In this document: positions 8,401 to 17,384 of the stretch, piece by piece
How the letters are laid out: every line of letters starts with the position of its first letter
Numbering within the stretch: the first letter of the stretch is position 1
Assembly: GCF_012932915.1 (NCBI RefSeq)
Contig: NZ_VCQU01000001.1
Location: forward strand, 682,001 to 746,000
Source of the DNA: Antrihabitans stalactiti
GTDB lineage: Bacteria; Actinomycetota; Actinomycetes; Mycobacteriales; Mycobacteriaceae
DNA: 64,000 bases
Reading direction: 5' to 3'
Program-made: the position numbers and the translations under genes
The notes under the pieces: model-generated
What the model was told of the DNA's origin: nothing
The model's input: only the letters and a program-made list of their open reading frames with translations
Databases searched by the model: none

Positions 8401-9609
8401 TTATCCGGCGAAGAACGGATCCTTGCCGGCCTCGCGAGGATCGCCCTTGGAACGCTGGACCCACCGCACGACCGGCTCGACGAACCGCGCGGCCGTCGGT
8501 CCGATGACGGCCATCAGCAGAACGTAAGTCGTCGCGAGCGCGGCGAGCTCGTTCTCGACGACACCCGCCGTGACAGCCAAGCCTGCGATGACGATCGAGA
8601 ATTCGCCGCGCGCAACGAGTGCCACGCCTGCGCGGGCGCGACCCATCTTCGCGACGCGCTGCCTGCTTGCCGCCCACCATCCGGTTGCGATCTTCGTCGC
8701 GGTGGTGACGACTGCCAGCACGATCGCCCAGCCGAGGACGGGCGGAATGCTGGCGGGATCGGTGCTGAGCCCGAACACGACGAAGAACATCGCGGCAAAT
8801 AGATCACGCAGCGGTTCCAGCAGTTTGGCGGCATCGCGAGCGGTCGTGCCCGAAATGGCGATGCCCAACATGAACGCACCGACAGCGGCGGAAACCTGGA
8901 GGAACGAGGCAATTCCTGCGACGAGCAACGCAGCGCCGAGGAGCTTGAGCAGAAAGACTTCGCGATCGGAACTGTCGACGATCCAGGAGACGTAGTGGCC
9001 CATCCGCAGGGCGACGACGAGCACGAACGTGATCACGAACAAGGCGATACCCAGTGCCTTCAAGCCACCGAGCCAGCCGACCCCGGCGAGGATCGCGGTC
9101 AGAATCGGCAGGTAGAGCGCCATCGCAAGGTCTTCGAACACGAGTATCGACAGCACGACCGGTGTTTCGCGGTTACCGAGCCTGCCGAGGTCGGTGAGCA
9201 CTTTTGCCACGATCCCCGACGACGAAATGTAGGTGACGCCTGCCATGGCAAGGGCACCGACCGGTCCCCAGCCGAGAATCAGTGCGACGACAGCACCTGG
9301 CGTCGAGTTCAGGACGACGTCCAAGAGACCCGCAGGCCATGACCGTCTCAGTCCGGTCACCAACTCCGGGGCGGTGTATTCGAGACCGAGGAGCAGCAGC
9401 AACAGCACGACACCGATCTCGGCCGCGACGTGACTGAACTCCCCGCCTGCGACGTCGAGTCGAATCACGCCGCCCGAGCCGAACGCGAGCCCACCGATCA
9501 GATAAAGCGGGATCGGAGACATGCCGAAGCGGCCTGCAAGACGGCCGAGTACACCGAGGGCGAAGAACACGGCGCCCAGTTCCACCAGTGCGAGCGCGTT
9601 GTTGCCCAT
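8401..9609 (-). CDS. CPA2-family cation/proton antiporter (KhtU/KefB-like)
   Basis: This 402-residue integral membrane protein has about 12 hydrophobic segments and begins ALVELGAVFFALGVLGRLAGRFG. The family exchanges K+ (or Na+) for protons across the cytoplasmic membrane. No C-terminal TrkA-N nucleotide-binding domain is present, unlike KefB/KefC; the short tail ends shortly after the last membrane segment. The regulatory TrkA-C domain is instead encoded by the upstream gene (9672-10178, 62 bases away on the same strand), which is the KhtT-KhtU arrangement of Bacillus. In that system the pair protects against alkaline pH or toxic aldehydes such as methylglyoxal. Ion selectivity cannot be told from the sequence. 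Confidence 0.88.
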   Translation of the reverse strand: MGNNALALVELGAVFFALGVLGRLAGRFGMSPIPLYLIGGLAFGSGGVIRLDVAGGEFSHVAAEIGVVLLLLLLGLEYTAPELVTGLRRSWPAGLLDVVLNSTPGAVVALILGWGPVGALAMAGVTYISSSGIVAKVLTDLGRLGNRETPVVLSILVFEDLAMALYLPILTAILAGVGWLGGLKALGIALFVITFVLVVALRMGHYVSWIVDSSDREVFLLKLLGAALLVAGIASFLQVSAAVGAFMLGIAISGTTARDAAKLLEPLRDLFAAMFFVVFGLSTDPASIPPVLGWAIVLAVVTTATKIATGWWAASRQRVAKMGRARAGVALVARGEFSIVIAGLAVTAGVVENELAALATTYVLLMAVIGPTAARFVEPVVRWVQRSKGDPREAGKDPFFAG

Positions 9610-9671
9610 CGCCGATCAGCCCGTCGCTTGTGCGGGACTGGTGCTCGCTGAAGGTGCGCGGGACACCGGCC

Positions 9672-10178
9672 TCACCCGTGGGCGAGGATCTTGGTTGCGC
9701 CGTCGAGGCCTTCTGAAGTTCCGACGACGACAAGGAGATCGCCGGCTGTGAACGTGAAATCCGGCCCAGGAGACGGATGTACCTGGCCGGCGCGCATGAC
9801 CGCAACGATAGACACCTTGGTCCGGGTCCGCATCGCGGTGTCACCCAGCGTCCGACCGTCGTAGGGCGACCCGTCCCCGATCGGCAGCTGCTTGGTGTTG
9901 ATTCCAGGAAGGTCGCGATGCTCTTCTTGCAACTGCGCAACGAGCTGCGGCGCGCCGAGCAGGTTGCCGAGGACCGCGGCCTCTTCGTTCGACAGCGGCA
10001 CCTGTGCGGCGCACGCGTCCGGATCGTCGCGCTTCGACACGATCAGATCGGTCGTTCCGTCGCGGTGCGAGACGACACCGATACGCCGCCCGGAGGCGAG
10101 TTCGAAATCTTTTCGAACTCCGATTCCGGGGAGCGGAGTCACTTCCACGTTCACGATTTCGAGAGTATCCCTGTGCAC
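9672..10178 (-). CDS. TrkA-C (RCK_C) regulatory subunit, KhtT-like
   Basis: This is a 168-residue soluble protein. The N-terminal part (VEVTPLPGIGVRKDFELASGRRIGVVSHRDG) matches the KhtT pattern, and a C-terminal RCK_C domain (about 85-165) contains DGRTLGDTAMR and GDLLVVVGTSEGLD. RCK_C domains bind a small nucleotide such as c-di-AMP and gate a partner transporter, here presumably the antiporter encoded immediately downstream. The GTG at 10178 has no Shine-Dalgarno match (upstream bases are C-rich). Starting at the internal GTG at 10154 (VNVEVTPLP) would also fit the family. The gene follows the DUF952 gene by 15 bases, so all three may form one transcript. Confidence 0.85.
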   Translation of the reverse strand: MHRDTLEIVNVEVTPLPGIGVRKDFELASGRRIGVVSHRDGTTDLIVSKRDDPDACAAQVPLSNEEAAVLGNLLGAPQLVAQLQEEHRDLPGINTKQLPIGDGSPYDGRTLGDTAMRTRTKVSIVAVMRAGQVHPSPGPDFTFTAGDLLVVVGTSEGLDGATKILAHG

Positions 10179-10193
10179 CGAGGAGGGGGCGAT

Positions 10194-10550
10194 TTATCCG
10201 GGTAAGGGTGCGAAGCGGCCGTCCAAGTCGGGCAGGTACTCCACGACGGCGGTCACCGCCGCTGTCGGGAGCGGTCCGTACAGATGTGGGAACTTCGAAT
10301 CAGCGGGATCCGATTCCACGCCCGCTTCCCACCGGACCGGCGAATTCAGGCGGCGGGGGTCCAGATGCAGGAGGACGAGGTCGGTACGGCCGGCGAAAAT
10401 CCGGTTCGCCGGAAGGTGGACTTGTTGCGGCGTCGACAGGTGGATGAAACCCTGGGAGACCAGTGAACTGGGCCGATACTCGCTCTCGCCACGCGCTGTT
10501 AACCAATCCTCGGCAGAACAGATATGGAGAAGTGTGTGAAGTTTGGGCAC
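10194..10550 (-). CDS. DUF952 family protein
   Basis: This 118-residue protein has the full DUF952 pattern: HICSAEDW, GFIHLSTPQQV and FPHLYGPLP. The fold resembles ADP-ribosyltransferase-like proteins, but the biochemical function is unknown. I set the start at GTG 10550 because GAAAGGA lies ten bases upstream on the minus strand; a longer in-frame extension upstream has no family resemblance. It leads the small same-strand group with the KhtT- and KhtU-like genes. Confidence 0.85.
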   Translation of the reverse strand: MPKLHTLLHICSAEDWLTARGESEYRPSSLVSQGFIHLSTPQQVHLPANRIFAGRTDLVLLHLDPRRLNSPVRWEAGVESDPADSKFPHLYGPLPTAAVTAVVEYLPDLDGRFAPLPG

Positions 10551-10574
10551 CGTGGGTAGTCCTTTCTCACACGG

Positions 10575-10596
10575 CACGAAACCACCGTGTTTCGTG
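10575..10596. promoter_or_regulatory. Inverted repeat upstream of the DUF952 gene
   Basis: A perfect 8-bp inverted repeat, CACGAAAC and GTTTCGTG, is separated by six bases and centred about 35 bases before the DUF952 start codon. It could be an operator or a 5'-leader hairpin for the DUF952-khtTU group. No matching second site was found. Confidence 0.4.
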
Positions 10597-10735
10597 TTAG
10601 TGACAACACAGTGAAACGCCTTTGGGAACAAAGCCTTCGTCCCAAACGTCTGACACAGTAGTTCTACCGCTCAGAAGATGCGGTGGACGAGGCCCAATGC
10701 AATCGGTGCAGACCGAGAGCTAGGACGGAGGAGTC

Positions 10736-10930
10736 ATGCCAGGAACCCTGACAATCACCCCGCTGACCGCTGCGGACCGGTGTGATCGGTGCGGTGCCGC
10801 CGCAAAGGTACGCGCAGTGCTTGCCTCCGGTGGAGAGCTTCTCTTTTGCCAGCACCACGCGAACGCCTACAACGACAAGCTTCGCGAGCTTCAGGCAACC
10901 ATCGAGGCCGAACCAGTCCCAGCGCTGTAG
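10736..10930 (+). CDS. DUF7455 small zinc-ribbon-like protein
   Basis: This 64-residue protein contains CDRCGAAAKVRAVLASGGELLFCQHHANAY, with one CxxC pair followed by CxHH, a likely single zinc site. Small proteins of this type are conserved next to sigB and ideR in mycobacteria (Rv2708c by memory). The ATG at 10736 is preceded by GGACGGAGG. The function is not established. A strong terminator hairpin follows 22 bases after the stop. Confidence 0.85.
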   Translation: MPGTLTITPLTAADRCDRCGAAAKVRAVLASGGELLFCQHHANAYNDKLRELQATIEAEPVPAL

Positions 10931-10952
10931 ACCCTTCGTCGAGAAACAATCG

Positions 10953-10984
10953 CAGCGGGCGGCCTTCGGGTCGCCCGCTGTTTT
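10953..10984 (+). terminator. Intrinsic terminator after the DUF7455 gene
   Basis: Perfect 9-bp arms CAGCGGGCG and CGCCCGCTG with a 10-base loop are followed at once by TTTT. This is a classical rho-independent terminator for the plus-strand gene, and it also separates it from the convergent helicase gene. Confidence 0.9.
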
Positions 10985-10997
10985 GTACCTCGAAGCG

Positions 10998-12737
10998 TTA
11001 CCAGCGGCGCAGGGCAGCGATGCGCTGGGTGAGTTGCTCGGCGCTGGCGATAGCCGTCGGCGGACCACCACACTCGCGACGCAACTCGCCGTGAATGATG
11101 CCGTGCGCCTTTCCGGTTCGGTGGTGGTGCATAGCGACGAGACCGTTCAGCTCCCGGCGCAAGTCGGACAACGACTGCGCGGCAGCAACACGTCCGGCAG
11201 CTTTTTCTTGGGCAATCGCGGTCTGTGCGCTGCCCGCTTGCCTGGTGACCATCTGCCGGTCCTGGCGGTCGCGCAGCAGCGCCCGCATCTGGTCGCCGTC
11301 GAGTAGGCCCGGTAATCCGAGGTAGTCGGCTTCCTCGTCACTGCCCGCGAAAGTCGCCGTTCCGAACGATGAGCCGTCGAAGATGACCTGGTCGAGTTCG
11401 GCATCAGCGCCGAGAGATTCGAAGGACTTCTCGTCCTCGCCTGGCTCGTCCTTCTGCTTGTTGGCGTCGGCCAGCAAGTCGTCGTCGAAACCTTCTTTGA
11501 CGCGATGCGGCTTGCCGAGCACGTGATCGCGTTGGGCTTCCAGCTGACTCGCGAGGTCGAGCAACACCGGGACCGACGGAAGGAACACACTCGCCGTCTC
11601 CCCAGCGCGACGCGCACGCACGAAGCGCCCGATCGCCTGGGCGAAGTACAGCGGGGTGGCAGCGCTCGTCGCGTACACCCCGACCGCGAGGCGCGGCACG
11701 TCGACGCCTTCGGACACCATCCGGACCGCGACCATCCACCGCTTGTCGGACCCGCCGAATTCGGCGATGCGGCTCGACGCCGTCGGATCGTCGGACAGCA
11801 CGACCGTGGGCCGCTCCCCCGTCAACGCTTCGAGCAGATCCGCGTACGAGCGAGCGGTCGCCTGATCGGTTGCGATGACCAAGCCGCCCGCATCGGGAAT
11901 GCCGTCGCGGCGCAGTTGGCTGAGGCGGGTATCTGCCGCACTCAGTACCGCCGGAATCCAGTCGCCGGTCGGATCGAGCGCCACCCGCCACGCACGGGCC
12001 GTCTGCTCTGCCGACAACGGCTCGCCCAGGCGCGCGGTGAATTCCTCGCCTGCGTTGTCGCGCCATCGCGCTTCGCCGGTGTAGGCGAGGAACACCACGG
12101 GCCGCACAACGCCGTCCTTCAGCGCGTCCGCGTAGCCGTAGGAGTGGTCCGCCTTGGATCGTTGGAAGCCGTCGGCATCCGGTTCGTAGGTGACGAATGG
12201 AATCGCGCTGTCGTCGCTGCGGAACGGCGTTCCGGTCAAGGCCAGGCGACGGGTTGCATCGCTGAAGGCCTCCCGGACTCCGTCGCCCCAGCTCTTCGCG
12301 TCACCGCCGTGGTGAATCTCGTCGAGGATCACCAGCGTCTTGCGATTCTCGGTGCGCACTCGGTGCCGGGTCGGATGAGCAGCCACCTGGGCGTAGGTCA
12401 GCACCACGCCGTGATAGTCGGCTGACGTCGAGCCCGTCGAGTTGGAGAACCTGGAATCGAGCGCCAAGCCGACGCGCTGCGCCGCCTCGGACCACTGGTG
12501 TTTGAGGTGTTCGGTCGGTGCCACGACCGTGACCGTGTCGACCGTGCGGTCCGCGAGCAACTCCACAGCGATACGCAGGGCGAACGTCGTCTTTCCTGCA
12601 CCTGGTGTGGCGACGGCAAGAAAATCGCGCGGCTTCGATGACAAATATTTCGTCAGAGCGCGGCGCTGCCACACGCGAAGGCCACCGCCAGTGCTGGGCC
12701 CCGCAGATGTTGCTGACTCGCGTCCTTCTGTCAGCAC
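10998..12737 (-). CDS. Superfamily 2 DEAD/DEAH (DEIH) helicase
   Basis: This 579-residue SF2 helicase has Walker A ATPGAGKTT (about residues 42-50), the Walker B box DEIH, motif III LTGTP, and motif VI AIGRFVRARR, so all ATPase motifs look intact. The second half has an acidic linker (DEPGEDEKSFESLGADAELDQ) and an alpha-helical tail. It resembles the restriction-type and XPB-like DNA helicase group found across actinobacteria, but I cannot assign a pathway. No methylase, nuclease or other defence gene is adjacent. Start is GTG 12737 with AAGGAGT about ten bases upstream. The gene is divergent from the YihY-type gene. Confidence 0.85.
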   Translation of the reverse strand: MLTEGRESATSAGPSTGGGLRVWQRRALTKYLSSKPRDFLAVATPGAGKTTFALRIAVELLADRTVDTVTVVAPTEHLKHQWSEAAQRVGLALDSRFSNSTGSTSADYHGVVLTYAQVAAHPTRHRVRTENRKTLVILDEIHHGGDAKSWGDGVREAFSDATRRLALTGTPFRSDDSAIPFVTYEPDADGFQRSKADHSYGYADALKDGVVRPVVFLAYTGEARWRDNAGEEFTARLGEPLSAEQTARAWRVALDPTGDWIPAVLSAADTRLSQLRRDGIPDAGGLVIATDQATARSYADLLEALTGERPTVVLSDDPTASSRIAEFGGSDKRWMVAVRMVSEGVDVPRLAVGVYATSAATPLYFAQAIGRFVRARRAGETASVFLPSVPVLLDLASQLEAQRDHVLGKPHRVKEGFDDDLLADANKQKDEPGEDEKSFESLGADAELDQVIFDGSSFGTATFAGSDEEADYLGLPGLLDGDQMRALLRDRQDRQMVTRQAGSAQTAIAQEKAAGRVAAAQSLSDLRRELNGLVAMHHHRTGKAHGIIHGELRRECGGPPTAIASAEQLTQRIAALRRW

Positions 12738-12885
12738 GACCGCCGGACTCCTTTGCGTTGGTTTACGTTTGCCACGTGAGCTTAGCGGGGTGAACCGACA
12801 GATCGTGAAGTCAGCGCGGTGAGAAAAAGGACACGGCGGCGTCTAGCAGGCGCAATGCGTGTTTGTCAGGAATGCTGGAGTCATC

Positions 12886-14046
12886 ATGAGCGATTCGAGC
12901 CCCACCGACACCGGTCGCGACGCCGCTGCGCAACCGGGCGGCGCGGTCGCAGTAGCGCGCGTATCGCCTTTCGTGCGCACCTGGCAGGTCTTCTGGCGAA
13001 CGATCACCAAAGCCTGGGACGATTCCATCTTCTCCAAGTCGGCGACCGCCGCTTTCTGGCAAACGCTGTCGTTGCCACCGCTACTGCTCGGCTTACTCGG
13101 TTGCCTCGGCTACGTCGGCGGGTGGTTCGGGCCGGACACCGTCGACATCATTCACGAGAAGATCATCAGTTTCAGCAACCGGACGTTCAGCGCAAACGTG
13201 GTCGAGGAAATCATCAAACCGACCGTGACCGACGTCCTGCAGCGCGGGCGCGTCGGCATCGTCTCGGTCGGCTTCATCCTGTCGCTCTGGGCAGGTTCGT
13301 CGGCCATGTCGACATTCGTCGACTCGATCGTCGACGCGCACGGCCAACAGGACGCCCGGAACCCCTTGTGGCAACGGATCTTCGCCTTGCTGCTCTACAT
13401 CCAGTTCCTCATCGCCTCGGTCTTCATTCTCCCGCTCGTCGCGCTGGGACCTGCACGGATCTCTGCTGGGCTGCCGGAGGATTGGCGTGAGGTCGGCACC
13501 CGATTGCTGGATTTCTTCTACTACCCCGGCGTCGGCGCGCTGCTGATCGTCGGACTCACGACCCTGTACAAACTCGCGCTCCACAAATCGCTGCCCTGGC
13601 ATCGCCTGCTGTTCGGTGCGCTCGTCGCGGGCGTGTTCTTCATGGGGGCCAGTGCCACACTGCGGCGCTACCTCAGTTGGGCGTCGCAGTCCGGGGTCAG
13701 TTACGGCGCGTTGGCGACACCGATCGCGTTCTTGCTTTTCACGTTCTTCCTCGGCTTCGCGGTCATCCTGGGCGCGGAATTCAATGCGACGATCCAAGAG
13801 TTCTGGCCGGCCAGACCGACCCGCATGGAGCAGGTCAAGGAATGGCTCGCCAACCAAGCAGGCGAGGACCCTGCGACGATCGGCCCGGTCAGCCTTGCCA
13901 AACAGCTGGCGACCGGTCCGATCCGAGTCGCGACCAGGGCGGTCGGGTGGGGTGAGGATTCCGACAGCGACGACACCATCGCCGACAGCAAAACGGAGCC
14001 GATTGCTCGGCCCAGGGATCACTCCCCCTTGCGCAACCCCTCGTAG
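12886..14046 (+). CDS. YihY/BrkB-family integral membrane protein
   Basis: This 386-residue protein has about six hydrophobic segments between residues 55 and 310, preceded by a charged N-terminus and followed by a hydrophilic acidic tail. The SATAAFWQTLSLPPLLLGLLG and SVSYGALATPIAFLLFTF-type segments are typical of the YihY/BrkB family, whose role in bacteria is uncertain. The mycobacterial counterpart is Rv2707 by position. Start is ATG 12886 with GGAG five bases upstream. The 3' end overlaps the convergent DUF3039 gene by 28 bases. Confidence 0.87.
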   Translation: MSDSSPTDTGRDAAAQPGGAVAVARVSPFVRTWQVFWRTITKAWDDSIFSKSATAAFWQTLSLPPLLLGLLGCLGYVGGWFGPDTVDIIHEKIISFSNRTFSANVVEEIIKPTVTDVLQRGRVGIVSVGFILSLWAGSSAMSTFVDSIVDAHGQQDARNPLWQRIFALLLYIQFLIASVFILPLVALGPARISAGLPEDWREVGTRLLDFFYYPGVGALLIVGLTTLYKLALHKSLPWHRLLFGALVAGVFFMGASATLRRYLSWASQSGVSYGALATPIAFLLFTFFLGFAVILGAEFNATIQEFWPARPTRMEQVKEWLANQAGEDPATIGPVSLAKQLATGPIRVATRAVGWGEDSDSDDTIADSKTEPIARPRDHSPLRNPS

Positions 14047-14264
14047 ACCTTCTTGCACTCGGGGCACACCGGCGATCCGGGTTTGGCGGATCGCGTGACG
14101 GGGAACACCTCGCCACAGAGAGCGACGACGTGGGTGCCCATCACCGCGCTCTCCGCAATCTTGTTCTTTTTGACGTAGTGGAAGAATTTGGGAGTGTCGT
14201 CGTCGGTCGATTCGTCGGTCGTCGAATCCGGCCTTACCTTGGTCTCGGTGCTCACGGCTTCCAT
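14019..14264 (-). CDS. DUF3039 zinc-ribbon protein
   Basis: This 81-residue protein has a disordered acidic N-terminus and the conserved core KFFHYVKKNKIAESAVMG, followed by VALCGEVF and VCPECKK. The three cysteines and the histidine suggest one metal site. It is a conserved actinobacterial protein of unknown role (Rv2699c by synteny). It is divergent from the DUF3099 gene, and its tail overlaps the end of the YihY gene. Confidence 0.85.
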   Translation of the reverse strand: MEAVSTETKVRPDSTTDESTDDDTPKFFHYVKKNKIAESAVMGTHVVALCGEVFPVTRSAKPGSPVCPECKKVYEGLRKGE

Positions 14265-14328
14265 GATGCCTTATGACCGACACGCCCGGGCTGGTGCATT
14301 TCGGTCACAGGAGTGGGAAGGTGGAGCT

Positions 14329-14685
14329 ATGGCACGAGCCGGATTCGAAGCGTGGGACGACACTGGGTCTGCGCGGCATCCTGCAGTCATCACTGAGGCG
14401 GCGGAGTCGTTCGAGGTCCAGCACCGCGCCCGCGTGCGCAGGTACACGATTCTCATGTCGATCCGAATTCCCGCCTTGATACTGGCAGGAATCGCCTACA
14501 GCGAGCTCGGAAACCCGTGGGTCGCAATCGCAATCATCGTTGCGTCAGTGCCGATCCCGTGGATCGCCGTTCTCGGCGCTAACGATCGGCCAGCCAAGAA
14601 GAAGAAGGAACGACTGGCCTACACCGCCGGACCGATTGCGGCGCCAGCGATCGAGCCTGCACGGCACACGATCATCGACGGCTGA
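14329..14685 (+). CDS. DUF3099 membrane protein
   Basis: This 118-residue protein contains the DUF3099 pattern VQHRARVRRYTILMSIRIPALILAG with two transmembrane helices (about residues 44-62 and 68-88) and a lysine-rich loop (RPAKKKKERLAY). The pairing with divergent DUF3039 matches Rv2698/Rv2699c. Start is ATG 14329 with GGGAAGG about seven bases upstream; the frame is open further left, but that part overlaps the DUF3039 gene. Function unknown. Confidence 0.85.
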   Translation: MARAGFEAWDDTGSARHPAVITEAAESFEVQHRARVRRYTILMSIRIPALILAGIAYSELGNPWVAIAIIVASVPIPWIAVLGANDRPAKKKKERLAYTAGPIAAPAIEPARHTIIDG

Positions 14686-14707
14686 GTCGCCACGCAACAA
14701 TGTTGGC

Positions 14708-16180
14708 GTGCTCACCGAAATCTGCGGACCGCTTCGTGCCGCCCTCGTCCGTAACCGATTCACCGCCGATGGCCTTGTCGACCTGCTCGGACCCGATGCC
14801 CACGCGGCGTTGACGCGCTCGGAGTCGGTGCCCGCACGGCGGGTCTCGCGCTCCGCTGGTGAACTGGGGACGTTGATTCGGTTGTTCCTGCTGGCGGACG
14901 ACTGCCCCGAGGACGAGGTTGCGGCGGCCCTGGCACCGCTCGAGACCGACCTCGCGGTCGCAGCCGGTTTGCTGGAACGGGACGGGACACAGGTGCGGAC
15001 CGCGCTCGACCTACGGCCGGTGGATCTCGGCTCGGGCGATCGCTGGATCATCTCCGACCTCGACGACGCGATGGCAGCGCGGTCGATCACGGCCGATCAC
15101 GTGCTCGGTCTGGGCCACGCGTCGTATTCGTTGCTGCGGGCGACACCGACAGCGCCGGTCGATTCGGTCCTCGATCTCGGCACCGGCTGCGGTGTCCAAG
15201 CAGTGCACGCCGCGGGGTATGCGAAACGGGTCACGGCCACCGACGTCAATCCGCGCGCAATCATGCTGGCTGCGGCGACAGCCGCGCTGAACGGTCTGGA
15301 TATCGAACTGCTGAAAGGTTCGTGGTTCGAGCCGATCGCGGGCAGGCGATTCGACCAGATCGTGGCCAATCCGCCGTTCGTGGTCGGGCCGGCTCGGGTC
15401 GAGCACACCTACCGAGACTCCGGGCTCGATCTGGACGGCGCGAGCAAGCTGGTCGTCTCGCAGGTTCCACAGTTTCTCGCCGAGGGCGGCACGGCAGCTC
15501 TGCTCGCATCGTGGGTCCATGTGGCGGGCGAAGACTGGCGCTCGCGCGTCGCGTCCTGGATCCCGGACGAAGGAATCGACGCGTGGGTGGTCCAGCGCGA
15601 CGTCGCCGATCCAGCGCTGTACGTCGGCACGTGGCTGCGCGATGCCGGCTTGGATCCGCGCGACAGCGCTGCGAAGGAGCAGGCCGAGCGCTGGCTGGAC
15701 CATTTCGCCGCGGCAGGTGTTAACGGCATCGGATTCGGGTACGTATTCCTCAGACAGATCGACGGAACATCCGATGTGCTCGCCGAAGACCTAACGCACG
15801 ATTACGACGACCCGCTCGGCGACGAAGCGCTCGCCTACTTCGAACGTTCGGCATGGCTACGGGACAACGACGTTCTCGAGACGAGTTTTTCGATCGAACC
15901 GGCGGTCGCGCTGGAACGTATCTACCAGCCAGGAGGTGATGGGTGGGAAGAAGTGGCGACGCGGCTGCACCGAACCACCGGACCGCGCTGGCAGCACGAA
16001 CTCGACGAATTGGCCACCGCGCTCGTTCGCGGAATGCGCGGCGACGGACTTTCGTTGCACGAATTGATTGCGATGCTCGCGATCGCACATACAGGGGAAC
16101 TGCCGGATACGGAGCTTGTGGCTGCCGCGAAACAGCTTGCCGAGGCGCTGGTTCGGCACGGCGTGATCGCACCTCGATAG
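14708..16180 (+). CDS. Class I SAM-dependent methyltransferase (MTS-type)
   Basis: This 490-residue protein has a central Rossmann methyltransferase domain with VLDLGTGCGVQAVHAAG (motif I, about residues 158-174) and the catalytic motif IVANPPFVVGP (NPPF). NPPF/NPPY motifs methylate nitrogen in nucleobases or amide side chains, so rRNA, tRNA or a release-factor-like glutamine are possible targets. The N-terminal 120 residues and C-terminal 170 residues are helical extensions seen in actinobacterial homologues. Start is GTG 14708, 22 bases after the DUF3099 stop. Substrate unassigned. Confidence 0.85.
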   Translation: MLTEICGPLRAALVRNRFTADGLVDLLGPDAHAALTRSESVPARRVSRSAGELGTLIRLFLLADDCPEDEVAAALAPLETDLAVAAGLLERDGTQVRTALDLRPVDLGSGDRWIISDLDDAMAARSITADHVLGLGHASYSLLRATPTAPVDSVLDLGTGCGVQAVHAAGYAKRVTATDVNPRAIMLAAATAALNGLDIELLKGSWFEPIAGRRFDQIVANPPFVVGPARVEHTYRDSGLDLDGASKLVVSQVPQFLAEGGTAALLASWVHVAGEDWRSRVASWIPDEGIDAWVVQRDVADPALYVGTWLRDAGLDPRDSAAKEQAERWLDHFAAAGVNGIGFGYVFLRQIDGTSDVLAEDLTHDYDDPLGDEALAYFERSAWLRDNDVLETSFSIEPAVALERIYQPGGDGWEEVATRLHRTTGPRWQHELDELATALVRGMRGDGLSLHELIAMLAIAHTGELPDTELVAAAKQLAEALVRHGVIAPR

Positions 16181-16293
16181 GTCCGGTTCGGCTCGCGTTC
16201 CCGCGACTTCGACATCTTCTGTGGTTCTCAGCAACTTCTCAGGACGACGGGCATGAAGCTGCAGCTCAGCGCGCTTTTGGGCTGCAGCAGTCC

Positions 16294-16320
16294 GGGAACT
16301 TTTCACACGTTCGCGCCGTT
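16294..16320 (+). promoter_or_regulatory. ECF-sigma-type promoter of sigB
   Basis: GGGAACT at 16294-16300 and CGTT at 16317-16320 are spaced 17 bases between GGAAC and CGTT. This is the SigE/SigH-type consensus (GGAAC, 16-18 bases, CGTT) and lies 38 bases before the sigB start codon. In mycobacteria sigB is transcribed by such stress sigma factors, so the same cascade is likely here. Confidence 0.75.
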
Positions 16321-16357
16321 GATCTGAGTGAGACACCACCGACGAGGGAGGACCGTC

Positions 16358-17326
16358 ATGACCCGACCCACCACCACTCGATTGCGACCGAGCGAAGCCG
16401 ATCTCGACGCACAGAGCCCCGCAGCCGACCTGGTACGCGTGTACCTGAACGGGATCGGCCGTACAGCGCTGCTCACCGCTGAAGAAGAGGTCGATCTCGC
16501 GAAGCGGATCGAAGCGGGTCTGTACGCGCAGAACGTCCTCGCGACCGCGAAGCGCCTGTCGATGACCCGCAAGCACGATCTCGCGCAGATTGTCCGCGAA
16601 GGTCAAGCCGCACGCGCTCATCTGCTCGAAGCGAACCTGCGCCTCGTCGTGTCGTTGGCCAAGCGTTACACCGGCCGCGGCATGCCACTGCTCGACCTGA
16701 TCCAAGAGGGCAACCTCGGCCTCATCCGCGCGATGGAGAAGTTCGACTACGCCAAGGGCTTCAAGTTCTCGACGTACGCGACGTGGTGGATCAGGCAAGC
16801 CATCACCCGCGGCATGGCTGATCAGAGCCGCACCATTCGCCTGCCAGTCCACCTCGTGGAGCAGGTGAACAAGCTGGCGCGCATCAAGCGCGAGCTGCAC
16901 CAGCAGCTCGGGCGTGAGGCCACCGACGACGAGCTCGCTCGCGAGTCGGGCATCCCGGTCGGCAAGATCGCCGACCTCCTCGACCACAGCCGCGATCCGG
17001 TGAGCCTCGACATGCCGGTCGGCAGCGACGAGGAAGCTCCGCTCGGCGATTTCATCGAGGATTCCGAGGCGACCTCGGCGGAAAGCGCGGTCATTGCCGG
17101 CTTGCTGCACTCCGACGTACGCACGGTGCTGGCCACGCTCGACGAGCGCGAACAGCAGGTGATCAAGTTGCGGTTCGGCCTCGAAGACGGTCAGCCACGC
17201 ACCCTCGATCAGATCGGCAAACTGTTCGGACTGTCCCGTGAGCGTGTTCGCCAGATAGAGCGCGAGGTCATGGGCAAGCTCCGCAAGGGTGATCGCGCCG
17301 AACGACTGCGCGCGTATGCGAGTTAG
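16358..17326 (+). CDS. sigB: RNA polymerase sigma factor SigB
   Basis: This 322-residue group 2 sigma-70 factor has region 1.2 ([16 protein letters not shown]), region 2 ([38 protein letters not shown] and [14 protein letters not shown]), region 3 and region 4 ([26 protein letters not shown]). It lacks the long acidic N-terminus of SigA, and its length and the [20 protein letters not shown] opening match mycobacterial SigB. It directs transcription of general stress and stationary-phase genes. Start is ATG 16358 with AGGGAGG six bases upstream. It has its own ECF-type promoter and a hairpin terminator. ideR, its neighbour in mycobacteria, lies 4 kb away here, separated by the acetylation genes. 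Confidence 0.95.
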   Translation: MTRPTTTRLRPSEADLDAQSPAADLVRVYLNGIGRTALLTAEEEVDLAKRIEAGLYAQNVLATAKRLSMTRKHDLAQIVREGQAARAHLLEANLRLVVSLAKRYTGRGMPLLDLIQEGNLGLIRAMEKFDYAKGFKFSTYATWWIRQAITRGMADQSRTIRLPVHLVEQVNKLARIKRELHQQLGREATDDELARESGIPVGKIADLLDHSRDPVSLDMPVGSDEEAPLGDFIEDSEATSAESAVIAGLLHSDVRTVLATLDEREQQVIKLRFGLEDGQPRTLDQIGKLFGLSRERVRQIEREVMGKLRKGDRAERLRAYAS

Positions 17327-17384
17327 CCACCGGAAGCTGGTGTGCTGGCGGTAGACCACGGTCGCCGACGGTCACCCTCCGCGC

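Noticed and set aside
10998-14264. Possible defence island around the DEIH helicase
   Set aside because: The neighbours (DUF7455, YihY, DUF3039) are conserved chromosomal genes and no nuclease, methylase or integrase is present.
16259-16285. CTGCAGC/GCTGCAG repeat upstream of sigB
   Set aside because: No T-tract and no conserved operator form; the ECF promoter just downstream explains the region better.
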